64,000 bases of DNA from positions 124,001 to 188,000 of the forward strand of contig NZ_RHJI01000005.1 in NCBI RefSeq assembly GCF_004211955.1, written 5' to 3'. The first letter of the stretch is position 1. Each line of letters opens with the position of its first letter. The notes beneath the pieces were generated by a model. That model saw only the letters and a list, made by a program, of their open reading frames with translations, searched no databases and had not been told where the DNA came from. A program made the translations under genes and the position numbers. Positions 27,402 to 36,536 of the stretch are shown here, one piece after another. The stretch comes from Escherichia sp. E1V33 (GTDB lineage Bacteria > Pseudomonadota > Gammaproteobacteria > Enterobacterales > Enterobacteriaceae).

Positions 27402-27911
27402 ATGTACACTTCAGGCTACGCAAATCGTTCTTCGATGTTCTCCTCCACAGCAAGCAAAATTGCGCGTGTCTCTACGGAAAACACTACAGCCGGGCTAATT
27501 AGTGAAGTTGTCTATCGCGAAGATCAGCCCATGATGACGCAACTCCTACTTTTGCCATTATTGCAGCAGCTAGGCCAACAATCGCGCTGGCAACTTTGGT
27601 TAACGCCGCAACAAAAACTAAGTCGTGAATGGGTTCAGGCAGCGGGGCTACCCTTAACTAAGGTGATGCAGATAAGCCAGCTTTCCCCTTGTCACACCGT
27701 GGAATCAATGGTTCGTGCTTTGCGTACGGGAAATTACAGCGTAGTGATCGGTTGGTTGGCAGACGATCTGACAGAAGAAGAACATGCTGATCTTGTCGAT
27801 GCCGCCAATGAAGGTAACGCAATGGGGTTCATTATGCGTCCAGTAAGCACCCCCTCTCACGCCACGAGACAACTTTCTGGGCTAAAAATTCACTCAAATT
27901 TGTATCATTAA
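27402..27911 (+). CDS. sulA: SOS cell division inhibitor SulA
   Basis: SulA (169 residues) binds FtsZ and stops ring assembly during the SOS response; Lon degrades it afterwards. The N-terminal region [19 protein letters not shown] is variable, while the FtsZ-binding core and the C-terminal Lon recognition end (HSNLYH) are kept. The start ATG lies 21 bp after the LexA box; an upstream in-frame start would precede the promoter and is rejected. ompA follows in the same direction. Confidence 0.97.
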   Translation: MYTSGYANRSSMFSSTASKIARVSTENTTAGLISEVVYREDQPMMTQLLLLPLLQQLGQQSRWQLWLTPQQKLSREWVQAAGLPLTKVMQISQLSPCHTVESMVRALRTGNYSVVIGWLADDLTEEEHADLVDAANEGNAMGFIMRPVSTPSHATRQLSGLKIHSNLYH

Positions 27912-28267
27912 GTAAATTTAGGATTAATCCTGGAACTTTTTTTGTTAACCCGTAGACGCTTTCGCTCGTCACTAATTTTACTTGTGGAGGCTTGTCTGAA
28001 GCGGTTTCCGCGATTTTATCCTGTAAAGTATCGTTAACAAAAAAGGTTAAACGTACCTTATACAAGTCTTTTTTTTCATATGCCTGACGGAGTTCACACT
28101 TGTAAGTTTTCAACTACGTTGTAGACTTTACATCGCCAGGGGTGCTCGGCATAAGCCGAATTTATCGGCAGAGTTACAATTGAGCAGATCCCCCGGTGAA
28201 GGATTTAACCGTGTTATCTCGTTGGAGATATTCATGGCGTATTTTGGATGATAACGAGGCGCAAAAA
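27912..28267 (+). promoter_or_regulatory. sulA-ompA intergenic region with the ompA leader
   Basis: This 356-bp stretch has no gene I can support. A small palindrome AGGATTAATCCT (27920-27931) followed by a T-run (27937-27943) may end sulA transcription. The ompA promoter should lie near 28100-28135. The rest is the long ompA 5' leader known for mRNA stability. Its 3' end, with the GAGG ribosome-binding site at about 28255, is the target of the sRNA MicA in E. coli. A minus-strand frame of 93 codons here is judged spurious. Confidence 0.65.
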
Positions 28268-29320
28268 ATGAAAAAGACAGCTATCGCGATTGCAGTGGCA
28301 CTGGCTGGTTTCGCTACCGTAGCGCAGGCCGCTCCGAAAGATAACACCTGGTACACCGGTGCTAAACTGGGCTGGTCCCAGTATCATGACACTGGTTTCA
28401 TTCCTAACAATGGTCCGACCCACGAAAACCAACTGGGTGCAGGTGCTTTTGGTGGTTACCAGGTTAACCCGTATGTTGGCTTTGAAATGGGTTACGACTG
28501 GTTAGGTCGTATGCCGTACAAAGGCGACAACATCAACGGCGCATACAAAGCTCAGGGCGTTCAGCTGACCGCTAAACTGGGTTACCCAATCACTGACGAT
28601 CTGGACATCTACACTCGTCTGGGTGGTATGGTATGGCGCGCAGACACCAAGGCTAACGTACCTGGTGGCCCATCCTTTAAAGACCACGACACCGGCGTTT
28701 CTCCGGTATTCGCAGGCGGTGTTGAGTACGCGATCACCCCAGAAATCGCTACTCGTCTGGAATACCAGTGGACCAACAACATCGGTGACGCTAACACCAT
28801 CGGTACTCGTCCAGACAACGGTCTGCTGAGCCTGGGTGTTTCCTACCGTTTCGGTCAGGGCGAAGCAGCTCCAGTAGTTGCTCCGGCTCCAGCTCCGGCA
28901 CCGGAAGTACAGACCAAGCACTTCACTCTGAAGTCTGACGTTCTGTTCAACTTCAACAAAGCAACCCTGAAACCGGAAGGTCAGGCTGCTCTGGATCAGC
29001 TGTACAGCCAGCTGAGCAACCTGGATCCGAAAGACGGTTCCGTAGTTGTTCTGGGTTACACTGACCGCATCGGTTCTGACGCTTACAACCAGGGTCTGTC
29101 CGAGCGTCGTGCTCAGTCCGTCGTTGATTACCTGATCTCCAAAGGTATCCCGTCTGACAAGATCTCCGCACGTGGTATGGGCGAATCCAACCCGGTTACT
29201 GGCAACACCTGTGACAACGTGAAACAGCGTGCTGCACTGATCGACTGCCTGGCTCCGGATCGTCGCGTAGAGATCGAAGTTAAAGGCATCAAAGACGTTG
29301 TAACTCAGCCGCAGGCTTAA
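28268..29320 (+). CDS. ompA: Outer membrane protein A
   Basis: OmpA has 350 residues: a 21-residue signal peptide ending AQA, an eight-strand outer-membrane barrel, an Ala-Pro hinge ([11 protein letters not shown]) and a C-terminal OmpA/MotB peptidoglycan-binding domain with [18 protein letters not shown]-12 OmpA has 346. The surplus lies in surface loop 3, where [15 protein letters not shown] replaces SNVYGKNHDTG. Loops 1 (IPNNGP), 2 (GDNING) and 4 (GDANTI) also differ. These loops are phage, colicin and host-cell contact sites. The periplasmic half is almost unchanged. Confidence 0.98.
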   Translation: MKKTAIAIAVALAGFATVAQAAPKDNTWYTGAKLGWSQYHDTGFIPNNGPTHENQLGAGAFGGYQVNPYVGFEMGYDWLGRMPYKGDNINGAYKAQGVQLTAKLGYPITDDLDIYTRLGGMVWRADTKANVPGGPSFKDHDTGVSPVFAGGVEYAITPEIATRLEYQWTNNIGDANTIGTRPDNGLLSLGVSYRFGQGEAAPVVAPAPAPAPEVQTKHFTLKSDVLFNFNKATLKPEGQAALDQLYSQLSNLDPKDGSVVVLGYTDRIGSDAYNQGLSERRAQSVVDYLISKGIPSDKISARGMGESNPVTGNTCDNVKQRAALIDCLAPDRRVEIEVKGIKDVVTQPQA

Positions 29321-29333
29321 GTTCTCGTCTAAT

Positions 29334-29364
29334 AAAAAACCCCGCTACTGCGGGGTTTTTTTTC
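29334..29364 (+). terminator. Intrinsic terminator of ompA
   Basis: AAAAACCCCGC pairs with GCGGGGTTTTT around a TACT loop, followed by further T residues. Confidence 0.95.
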
Positions 29365-29394
29365 ATCTGTAGTAAAGTGAATGACCTTCGCCAG

Positions 29395-29847
29395 TTATTC
29401 CTTACCAAGTAATGCCTGCAAATCCTGCTTCAAAGAAGACATTTTATTCGCATACTTCTCTTTGTTTTCCGCATCTTCAATCAGCTGGACAATCGTTTCG
29501 GATAGCGTTTTACCACGACGTTGTGCAAGCCCTGCTAACCTTTGCCAGACAATAAATTCCAGATCGATAGATTTCTTGCGCGTATGCTGATGCTCCGCAT
29601 TAAAGTGCCGTTTTCGTCTGGCCCGAATCGTCTGTTTCATGCGATTAAGCAGCTCTGGATTCATGTGTTTTTCAATCCAGCCATTTACGAGTACAGGTTC
29701 GTTCTCCAGCGATAGCAACACATCGACGGCTTCCTGGGCGGCACTGGCCTCTATGTAACGGGTGATCAACTCACCTTCACGGTGCTTCTTCACCAGATAT
29801 TTCCATTTCCAACCACTTTCAAGATTTTCAAGTTGTTGATATTTCAT
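29395..29847 (-). CDS. matP: Macrodomain Ter protein MatP
   Basis: MatP (150 residues) binds matS sites and organises the terminus region, linking it to the division apparatus via ZapB. An N-terminal helical bundle (about 1-75), a ribbon-helix-helix DNA-binding core ([34 protein letters not shown]) and a short C-terminal coiled coil ([23 protein letters not shown]) are visible. Almost identical to K-12. Divergent from lonH. Confidence 0.97.
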   Translation of the reverse strand: MKYQQLENLESGWKWKYLVKKHREGELITRYIEASAAQEAVDVLLSLENEPVLVNGWIEKHMNPELLNRMKQTIRARRKRHFNAEHQHTRKKSIDLEFIVWQRLAGLAQRRGKTLSETIVQLIEDAENKEKYANKMSSLKQDLQALLGKE

Positions 29848-30032
29848 AGCGATCTCAATGTTACCGTGTAACTCTTTACAGAATATCAGCTTTTTACCTG
29901 CGTGATGAAAAGAATCTCTGTCCTGTGAGCTTTAACGCGCATGCCGGGACTTTTGTCGGTGCTTTCTACGTGTGCTGCAGTGCCGGTTACGGTATAATCG
30001 CGCCTTTGACAACAGACTAAAAAACATCGACT

Positions 30033-31793
30033 TTGACCATTACGAAACTTGCATGGCGTGACCTGATTCCTGATACCGAAAGCTATCAGGAAGTATTCGC
30101 ACAGCCACATTTGATTGACGAAAACGATCCTTTATTCAGTGACACTCAACCGCGACTGCAATTTGCGCTTGAGCAGTTGCTGCACGCGCGGGCATCATCC
30201 TCTTTTATACTGGCGAAAGCGCCGGAAGAATCCGATTATCTGAATCTTATAGCCGATGCTGCACGCGCGCTACAAAGCGATGCAGGCCAACTGATGGGCG
30301 CTCACTATGAGATTTCCGGCCACACCATACGCTTACGGAACGCAGTTAGCGCTGACGATAATTTTGCAACCTTAACCCAGGTTGTTACTGCTGACTGGGC
30401 TGAAGCCGAACAGCTTTTTGGCTGTCTGCGCCAGTTTAATGGCGACATTACCTTGCAGCCAGGACTGGTACATCAGGCCAATGGCGGCATTTTGATTATC
30501 TCCTTGCGTACACTGCTAGCCCAGCCACTGCTGTGGATGCGTCTGAAGAACATCGTCAACCGCGAGCGCTTCGATTGGGTAGCATTTGATGAGTCGCGCC
30601 CTCTCCCCGTCTCTGTACCTTCGATGCCATTGAAGCTGAAAGTCATTCTGGTAGGCGAACGTGATTCATTGGCCGATTTCCAGGAGATGGAGCCAGAACT
30701 GTCTGAACAAGCTATCTATAGCGAATTTGAGGATACTCTGCAGATAGTCGATGCCGAATCCGTAAGCCAGTGGTGTCGCTGGGTGACTTTTATCGCCAGA
30801 CATAACCACTTGCCAGCGCCAGATGCCGACGCATGGCCGGTACTTATCCGCGAGGCAGTACGTTATACCGGTGAGCAAGAAACGCTGCCACTTAGTCCGC
30901 AGTGGATCCTCCGCCAGTGTAAAGAGGTCGCTTCATTGTGCGAAGGTGATACCTTCTCCGGCGAGCAGCTAAACTTAATGCTACAGCAGCGGGAATGGCG
31001 CGAAGGTTTCCTCGCCGAGCGCATGCAGGATGAAATCCTTCAGGAGCAGATCCTGATTGAAACCGAAGGTGAACGCGTCGGTCAGATAAACGCCCTTTCG
31101 GTGATCGAGTTTCCAGGCCATCCACGCGCATTTGGCGAGCCTTCGCGCATTAGCTGTGTCGTACATATTGGAGATGGTGAATTTACCGACATCGAACGAA
31201 AAGCGGAACTTGGTGGCAACATTCACGCTAAAGGGATGATGATCATGCAGGCGTTTTTGATGTCGGAACTTCAGCTTGAGCAACAGATCCCTTTCTCGGC
31301 GTCACTGACCTTTGAGCAATCTTACAGTGAAGTAGATGGTGACAGCGCATCAATGGCCGAACTCTGCGCTCTGATCAGCGCCCTCGCTGATGTCCCGGTG
31401 AATCAGAGTATCGCCATTACAGGTTCAGTGGATCAGTTCGGTCGCGCCCAGCCTGTGGGCGGTCTGAATGAGAAAATCGAAGGCTTCTTTGCTATCTGCC
31501 AGCAGCGTGAGTTAAGTGGGAAACAAGGTGTGATTATCCCCAGCGCTAACGTTCGCCATTTAAGTCTTCACAGTGAACTGGTGAAGGCGGTAGAGGAAGG
31601 CAAATTCACTATCTGGGCAGTGGACGATGTGACTGATGCACTCCCGTTATTATTAAATCTGGTGTGGGACGGCGAAGGCCAGACGACGCTGATGCAAACT
31701 ATCCAGGAACGTATCGCGCAAGCATCGCAACAGGAAGGGCGTCACCGTTTTCCGTGGCCACTACGTTGGCTGAACTGGTTTATTCCGAACTGA
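30033..31793 (+). CDS. lonH: Lon-like protease homolog LonH (YcbZ)
   Basis: This 586-residue protein starts at TTG ([10 protein letters not shown]). The N-terminal part is a degenerate AAA-like region without a full Walker A motif. The C-terminal Lon protease domain holds the catalytic Ser in [20 protein letters not shown] and the Lys in [13 protein letters not shown]. It is a putative ATP-independent Lon-type protease. A TATAAT at 29993-29998 may be its -10. Its 3' end carries part of the fabA control region, including the FadR site over the stop codon. Confidence 0.92.
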   Translation: MTITKLAWRDLIPDTESYQEVFAQPHLIDENDPLFSDTQPRLQFALEQLLHARASSSFILAKAPEESDYLNLIADAARALQSDAGQLMGAHYEISGHTIRLRNAVSADDNFATLTQVVTADWAEAEQLFGCLRQFNGDITLQPGLVHQANGGILIISLRTLLAQPLLWMRLKNIVNRERFDWVAFDESRPLPVSVPSMPLKLKVILVGERDSLADFQEMEPELSEQAIYSEFEDTLQIVDAESVSQWCRWVTFIARHNHLPAPDADAWPVLIREAVRYTGEQETLPLSPQWILRQCKEVASLCEGDTFSGEQLNLMLQQREWREGFLAERMQDEILQEQILIETEGERVGQINALSVIEFPGHPRAFGEPSRISCVVHIGDGEFTDIERKAELGGNIHAKGMMIMQAFLMSELQLEQQIPFSASLTFEQSYSEVDGDSASMAELCALISALADVPVNQSIAITGSVDQFGRAQPVGGLNEKIEGFFAICQQRELSGKQGVIIPSANVRHLSLHSELVKAVEEGKFTIWAVDDVTDALPLLLNLVWDGEGQTTLMQTIQERIAQASQQEGRHRFPWPLRWLNWFIPN

Positions 31794-31823
31794 TCGGACT
31801 TGTTCAGCGTACACGTGTTAGCT
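31788..31823 (+). promoter_or_regulatory. FadR and FabR sites of the fabA promoter
   Basis: AACTGATCGGACTTGTT (31788-31804) matches the FadR activator site and AGCGTACACGTGTTAGCT (31806-31823) matches the FabR palindrome AGCGTACA...TGTACGCT in its left arm. They are adjacent and lie 39-74 bp upstream of the fabA start. The FadR site overlaps the lonH stop codon. Confidence 0.82.
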
Positions 31824-31861
31824 ATCCTGCGTGCTTCAATAAAATAAGGCTTACAGAGAAC

Positions 31862-32380
31862 ATGGTAGATAAACGCGAATCCTATACAAAAGAAGACCTT
31901 CTTGCCTCTGGTCGCGGTGAACTGTTTGGTGCTAAAGGCCCACAATTGCCAGCACCGAACATGCTGATGATGGACCGTGTGGTCAAAATGACTGAAACGG
32001 GTGGTAACTTCGACAAAGGGTATGTAGAAGCAGAGCTGGATATTAATCCGGATCTGTGGTTCTTCGGTTGCCACTTCATCGGCGATCCGGTAATGCCGGG
32101 CTGCCTGGGCCTGGACGCCATGTGGCAGCTGGTAGGGTTCTACCTCGGCTGGCTGGGCGGCGAAGGTAAAGGCCGCGCCCTGGGCGTTGGCGAAGTGAAA
32201 TTCACAGGCCAGGTGCTGCCGACGGCGAAAAAAGTGACCTATCGTATTCACTTTAAACGCATTGTTAACCGTCGTCTGATTATGGGCCTGGCGGATGGCG
32301 AAGTGCTGGTTGATGGTCGTTTGATCTATACCGCCAACGACCTGAAAGTAGGCCTGTTCCAGGATACGTCTGCATTCTGA
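31862..32380 (+). CDS. fabA: 3-hydroxydecanoyl-ACP dehydratase/isomerase FabA
   Basis: FabA (172 residues) dehydrates 3-hydroxyacyl-ACP and isomerises trans-2- to cis-3-decenoyl-ACP, the branch point to unsaturated fatty acids. Catalytic His71 lies in [15 protein letters not shown] and Asp85 in CLGLDAMWQ. The start [12 protein letters not shown] gives the K-12 length; the longer open frame upstream overlaps lonH and the operators. FadR activates and FabR represses through the adjoining sites. Confidence 0.98.
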   Translation: MVDKRESYTKEDLLASGRGELFGAKGPQLPAPNMLMMDRVVKMTETGGNFDKGYVEAELDINPDLWFFGCHFIGDPVMPGCLGLDAMWQLVGFYLGWLGGEGKGRALGVGEVKFTGQVLPTAKKVTYRIHFKRIVNRRLIMGLADGEVLVDGRLIYTANDLKVGLFQDTSAF

Positions 32381-32407
32381 TTTTAATCAGACAGAGTATA
32401 AAAAGGC

Positions 32408-32438
32408 GAAACCTCCGCAATGCGGAGGTTTCTTTTTA
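32408..32438 (+). terminator. Intrinsic terminator of fabA
   Basis: GAAACCTCCGCA pairs with TGCGGAGGTTTC, followed by TTTTT. The arms meet with almost no loop, so the innermost pairs open. Confidence 0.9.
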
Positions 32439-32449
32439 AAGAGACAGAA

Positions 32450-32617
32450 TCAGGCCATTACTACCCTGTCCGCCATGGCTTCTCGCCAGCCTCCCAGCCA
32501 TTGTGACCTTTGATTCAGCGTCTGATAGGGACACATTTCTTTTGAGCGTCCGGCGATGCCGGCCTGATAACCACGTTGATGTGCCCGTTCCAGGCGATCT
32601 CGTTTTTGTCTCTTCAT
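32450..32617 (-). CDS. rmf: Ribosome modulation factor Rmf
   Basis: This 55-residue basic protein (MKRQKRDRLERAHQRGYQAG...) drives dimerisation of 70S ribosomes into inactive 100S particles in stationary phase. The Rmf pattern of GYQAGIAGRSKEMCPYQ and RSQWLGGWREAMADR is complete. It is convergent with fabA and sits after pqiC on the same strand with its own 255-bp upstream region, where a ppGpp-responsive promoter is expected. Confidence 0.96.
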   Translation of the reverse strand: MKRQKRDRLERAHQRGYQAGIAGRSKEMCPYQTLNQRSQWLGGWREAMADRVVMA

Positions 32618-32816
32618 GCCTCGTTTCCCTCATACTGGTTTCTGGTGGAAAAGAAAACAGTGATTACTAAATGTGCAATCACAGTTAAGCAATACCGCGA
32701 ATCATAACTGCCGTCAATGCGCAAAATTCACGCCACTGCCATATTTGTGAGCTACACGGGCATGTCGGTTGTACAAAAAATGTGAAGCGGAACAAGTTTT
32801 CCCATGGCTTATAAAC

Positions 32817-32852
32817 AAAAAAACCGCCTCAGGCTACATACCGGAGACGGTT
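32817..32852 (-). terminator. Intrinsic terminator of the pqiABC operon
   Basis: On the minus strand AACCGTCTC pairs with GAGGCGGTT (one G-T pair), followed by a run of seven T residues (32823-32817). It lies 21 bp after the pqiC stop. Confidence 0.85.
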
Positions 32853-32872
32853 ATATTTACAAATTTTTATAA

Positions 32873-33436
32873 TTAAGGTAAACGCTTTATCTCTTGCGCA
32901 ATAGTAGCGGCTTCCTGACTCCAGACACTGGCCAGCACTTTGACCATTTCATCGTAGCCATCCTGATTCTGCACTCCTTCCACGCGGAACGGACGTTTTA
33001 TCAGTTGTCCCTGATGGTTTAGTAGCCACTCGCCACTCACAATCACCTTACCATCGTAACGGCCATTAAACTCCGTCACAGTCACATTAAGCGTGTCCTG
33101 GGTGCTTCCCAAAGGCTGGGAAGCTACGACCCAACCGGGCAGTTGCGCACTGAGGTTAGCGACCAGAGTATTGCGCAACTGTTGATCCAGCGGGCTGGCC
33201 CACAGATTGTTATTGGCAATCACATACTTCACATCACTGGTCTGGTATACCACGCCATTCCCTGCCAGATAATCAGGTACGGAAACCTGCTCGACCCATA
33301 GCAGGCGGTTACCCTGGCTGGAGGTGCTTTGCGTACCGCTCTGCACCACAGGCAATTGGTAATAGTTTTTGTTAATTTCACCGGAGCTGCATCCGGCCAG
33401 CCACAGTGCCGCTATCGTCACTAGCCACTTTTTCAT
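32873..33436 (-). CDS. pqiC: Outer-membrane lipoprotein PqiC (YmbA)
   Basis: PqiC is a 187-residue lipoprotein with a signal peptide and the lipobox LAGC at 13-16; the acidic-free +2 residue (Ser) fits outer-membrane sorting. It carries the ABC_trans_aux (DUF330) domain. It partners with the PqiB tube to connect inner and outer membranes. Its ATG overlaps the pqiB stop by four bases. Confidence 0.95.
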   Translation of the reverse strand: MKKWLVTIAALWLAGCSSGEINKNYYQLPVVQSGTQSTSSQGNRLLWVEQVSVPDYLAGNGVVYQTSDVKYVIANNNLWASPLDQQLRNTLVANLSAQLPGWVVASQPLGSTQDTLNVTVTEFNGRYDGKVIVSGEWLLNHQGQLIKRPFRVEGVQNQDGYDEMVKVLASVWSQEAATIAQEIKRLP

Positions 33437-35073
33437 TGTTTCGCCCTCTTCGGCTCTGGATCTTTTTTATCCTTCGCTTCAAATACCAGCGCGTTGCTCT
33501 TCTCGTTGAGCGTTTTCAGAACCGGTTGCAGTTCACGCAATACCTGATCAAGACGCTGCATATCCGCCACCATCTTGTTATATGCTGCGGAACCCGGCTG
33601 GAAGCCCTGCATGCTGCGGTTCAATTCGCGCAGTGTCGACTGCATATCCGTCGGCAACTGTTGCATCGACTGGCTGGCAAGGATCTTGTTCATACTATCC
33701 AGCGTAGTCTGCAGATTTTTCATCGTGCGCTGACTTTCCGACAGCGTACTGGTCGCCTGTTCAATCATCGGGTTCAACGGCAGTTTGTTAATCTTATCCA
33801 ACGCTTCCATCAGGCGTTGCTGGATTTGCGCCAGGCCACCGCTAACGGTAGGGATTATCTGGTAGCCATTAAATTCACGCACACCGGTAATTGCCGGAGC
33901 ATTTGGATAGAAGTCGAGATCAACGTACAGCGCCCCCGTGACCAGATTCCCGGTTTTCAGTGAACCGCGTAAACCGCGCTTCAGCAATTCGGCCAGGTGT
34001 TCTACCACATCAGCATTCTCACCTAACTGCATTTTCAGTCGTTCTGGTTCAATCCGCACCATGACTGGAATACGATAATCATCGTTAAAGACCTGACGCA
34101 TATTCGGCGCAAAGAATGGCACTTTGCTTACCGTACCGAGACGAATACCGCGGAACTCCACGGGCGCGCCTGGTTGCAGACCGCGTACCGAATCTTTAAA
34201 GAACATCAGGTAATCAATGTGATCTGTGTACAGTGAATCCTGGATGCTCTTCTGATCATCATACAAAACGAATGACGTTTTTGGCGCAACCGGCTGTCCC
34301 AAGTCCAGCCCTTCAGGCACGTCAAAGCTGACACCACCGCTTAGCAACGTCGTCAATGACCCCATCTCTACGCGCATCCCCGCCGAGGTCAGATCCACCG
34401 CTATGCCGCTATCTTTCCAGAAGCGAACGTTGCTTGTTACCAGGCGGTCATAAGGCGCGTTGATAAACAGTTGATAACTGATATTACGCTTCTGGGTATC
34501 GAAGGTGCTGGTTTCAACCGACCCTACGCGATAGCCACGAAACAGCACGGGATCTCCCGCCGTGAGCTGCCCAGCTTTGTTGCTGTCAAGAATGACACGG
34601 ATCCCTTTGGCATCTGGTGGGGCCAATGGTGGAGAATCAAGCAAATCATATTTTGTTTGCTTGCTGCCTGCAGCCCCCGGTTGCAACTCGATATACACCC
34701 CGGAAAGCAACGTACCAAGACCACTAATGCCTTCACGACCAATTTGTGGTTTCACTACCCAAAAGACGGTGTCTTTGTGCAGCAGTTTTTCCATTCCGGC
34801 GTTGAGACGCGCTTTGATTTCAACATGCGTTAAATCATCAGCCAGCGTGGCACTTTCGACCACACCGACGTCTACGCTACGGCTTTTAATGGTAGTTTTG
34901 CCGCCTTCTATTCCTTCCGCATTAGCAGTGATCAGGGTAACTTCCGGCCCTTGATGACTGTAATGATAAAAAAGTACCCAGGCCCCGATGAGTGCCGTAA
35001 CGATGGGAAATATCCACACAGGGGACCAGTTCTTCACTTTCTGGATTTTGGCTTCCCCACTATTAGATTCCAT
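33433..35073 (-). CDS. pqiB: PqiB, MCE-family intermembrane lipid transport protein
   Basis: PqiB (546 residues) is anchored by one N-terminal membrane helix (VWIFPIVTALIGAWVLFYHY). Three MCE domains follow in tandem (about 45-135, 160-225 and 285-390), then a long C-terminal helix-rich part that forms a needle across the periplasm. Together with PqiA and PqiC it carries hydrophobic molecules between membranes. The start after a four-base gap from pqiA (MESNSGEAKIQKV) is chosen; upstream in-frame codons lie inside pqiA. In K-12 the operon responds to SoxRS. Confidence 0.96.
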   Translation of the reverse strand: MESNSGEAKIQKVKNWSPVWIFPIVTALIGAWVLFYHYSHQGPEVTLITANAEGIEGGKTTIKSRSVDVGVVESATLADDLTHVEIKARLNAGMEKLLHKDTVFWVVKPQIGREGISGLGTLLSGVYIELQPGAAGSKQTKYDLLDSPPLAPPDAKGIRVILDSNKAGQLTAGDPVLFRGYRVGSVETSTFDTQKRNISYQLFINAPYDRLVTSNVRFWKDSGIAVDLTSAGMRVEMGSLTTLLSGGVSFDVPEGLDLGQPVAPKTSFVLYDDQKSIQDSLYTDHIDYLMFFKDSVRGLQPGAPVEFRGIRLGTVSKVPFFAPNMRQVFNDDYRIPVMVRIEPERLKMQLGENADVVEHLAELLKRGLRGSLKTGNLVTGALYVDLDFYPNAPAITGVREFNGYQIIPTVSGGLAQIQQRLMEALDKINKLPLNPMIEQATSTLSESQRTMKNLQTTLDSMNKILASQSMQQLPTDMQSTLRELNRSMQGFQPGSAAYNKMVADMQRLDQVLRELQPVLKTLNEKSNALVFEAKDKKDPEPKRAKQ

Positions 35074-35077
35074 ACTG

Positions 35078-36331
35078 TCAGGACTCCTCATGCTCTGGTT
35101 CAGGTTGACGATCCCACGACAAACGCGGATCAAACGTCATCGCAGAAAACATTGTCATTATGACGACTAAAGCAAACATTAATGCACCCATTGCCGGATA
35201 AATACTCATTAAGCCTCCCATACGCACCAGCGCCGAGAGCACCGCAATCACGAAAACGTCAATCATTGACCAGCGGCCTACAAACTCAACAACTTCGTAA
35301 ATCAAATGCATTCTTTCACTATCACGCTTGCCGTGCCCTTTCGCATCCCAGCACAGCCAGGCTATAGCGATCATCTTTAAAGTCGGCACCATAATACTGG
35401 CTAAAAAGATGACTGCGGCAACCGGATAAGAGCCTTCGCTCCATAATAAGATGACCCCAGCGAGAATAGTGGACGGCATCTTAGAACCTAAAAAATCGGT
35501 CACCATAATGGGTAAGATGTTCGCCGGGAGATATAACATGATCGACGTAAAAAGCAGTGCCAACGTCCATTGCAGGCTGTTTTTGCGTCGAACATATCCT
35601 TTGGTGCCACAGCGCGGACACACTGGATCATCGGCAGGAAGAATTGCCGTACAGCATGAGCAAGAGCGCAGTCCCTGACGTATTCCCGTAATGCCGGGTT
35701 TCAGCGTCTGACGAAGCTCTGGCATCGGGGCAATGTCATCCCATAACCAGCGGCGATCAACGCACTGAAAGGCGCGTAATTGCAGCACACAAAACAAACA
35801 CCAGGGAATAAAACTACTGCCCACGCCAATGCTGCCGTAAGCCATCAGTTTGACAAAACTGACCAACACACCGGCAAGGAAAATCTCCGCCATTCCCCAG
35901 GTTTTGAGCTGAAAAAGCACCCGTCCCAGTTGTTCTTTCAATCGAACAGGTATTTCCGCGCGATTAACCAACAGTAAAATGGTAATCAGGCAAAACGCGG
36001 GAACCAGTTGCACAAACAACAGGAAAAAAGTGCCGAGACTGGCATAGTCCTCGGAAAACAAAACGCCCGGGATTTCCAGCAACGTAATCTCACTGGTTAC
36101 CCCCGCAACGTTCATATTCACAAAAGGGAACAGGTTGGACAGCAGCAGCATGAACAGTGCAGCCAACGCATAAGCGGTAGGACGCTGTCGAGGGGCATCC
36201 CACGCAACAGTTAACGTTGTGCCACACCGAGGACATGCCGCCTTCTGACCATGCTCAAGGTGGGGTAAAACCACCAGCATGTCACACTGCGAGCACAGGA
36301 TGTGCTTCGCGGCATGATGATGTTCGCACAT
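35078..36331 (-). CDS. pqiA: PqiA, inner-membrane partner of the Pqi lipid transport system
   Basis: This 417-residue protein has two homologous halves, each starting with a zinc-ribbon-like pair of CxxC motifs (CSQCDML/CPRCGTT and CSCCTAI/CPRCGTK) followed by four membrane helices. It is the cytoplasmic-membrane component of PqiABC. First gene of the operon; the region upstream to uup contains REP elements and a candidate promoter. Confidence 0.95.
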   Translation of the reverse strand: MCEHHHAAKHILCSQCDMLVVLPHLEHGQKAACPRCGTTLTVAWDAPRQRPTAYALAALFMLLLSNLFPFVNMNVAGVTSEITLLEIPGVLFSEDYASLGTFFLLFVQLVPAFCLITILLLVNRAEIPVRLKEQLGRVLFQLKTWGMAEIFLAGVLVSFVKLMAYGSIGVGSSFIPWCLFCVLQLRAFQCVDRRWLWDDIAPMPELRQTLKPGITGIRQGLRSCSCCTAILPADDPVCPRCGTKGYVRRKNSLQWTLALLFTSIMLYLPANILPIMVTDFLGSKMPSTILAGVILLWSEGSYPVAAVIFLASIMVPTLKMIAIAWLCWDAKGHGKRDSERMHLIYEVVEFVGRWSMIDVFVIAVLSALVRMGGLMSIYPAMGALMFALVVIMTMFSAMTFDPRLSWDRQPEPEHEES

Positions 36332-36389
36332 TGGTACTCCTTAATGATGCGCTATTCTACAGAATGCTGACATAGCACTCGCTTTTTAA

Positions 36390-36489
36390 TGCCGGATGCA
36401 GCACTACCGCATTGTCCGGACAGGGAGCTCGTGGAAACGCAATAAATTGACGTTTCCACCCAGGCCAGATAAGCGTAGCGCATCAGGCA
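36390..36489. repeat. BIME between uup and pqiA with internal hairpin
   Basis: A REP-like unit at 36390-36420 (GCCGGATGCA...TTGTCCGGA) and another at 36460-36489 (CAGGCCAGATAAG...GCATCAGGCA) flank a perfect 9-bp stem, GTGGAAACG (36431-36439) with CGTTTCCAC (36451-36459). Confidence 0.75.
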
Positions 36490-36536
36490 ATTTGGCCGTT
36501 GTCAGCAGTCTCTTTTTTCACTTAACTGATTAGCGA

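Noticed and set aside
27832-28113. 93-codon minus-strand frame antisense to the sulA end and ompA upstream region
   Set aside because: No family resemblance, no good ribosome-binding site, and it overlaps the sulA 3' end and known ompA upstream DNA. Composition is explained by the AT-rich intergenic region.
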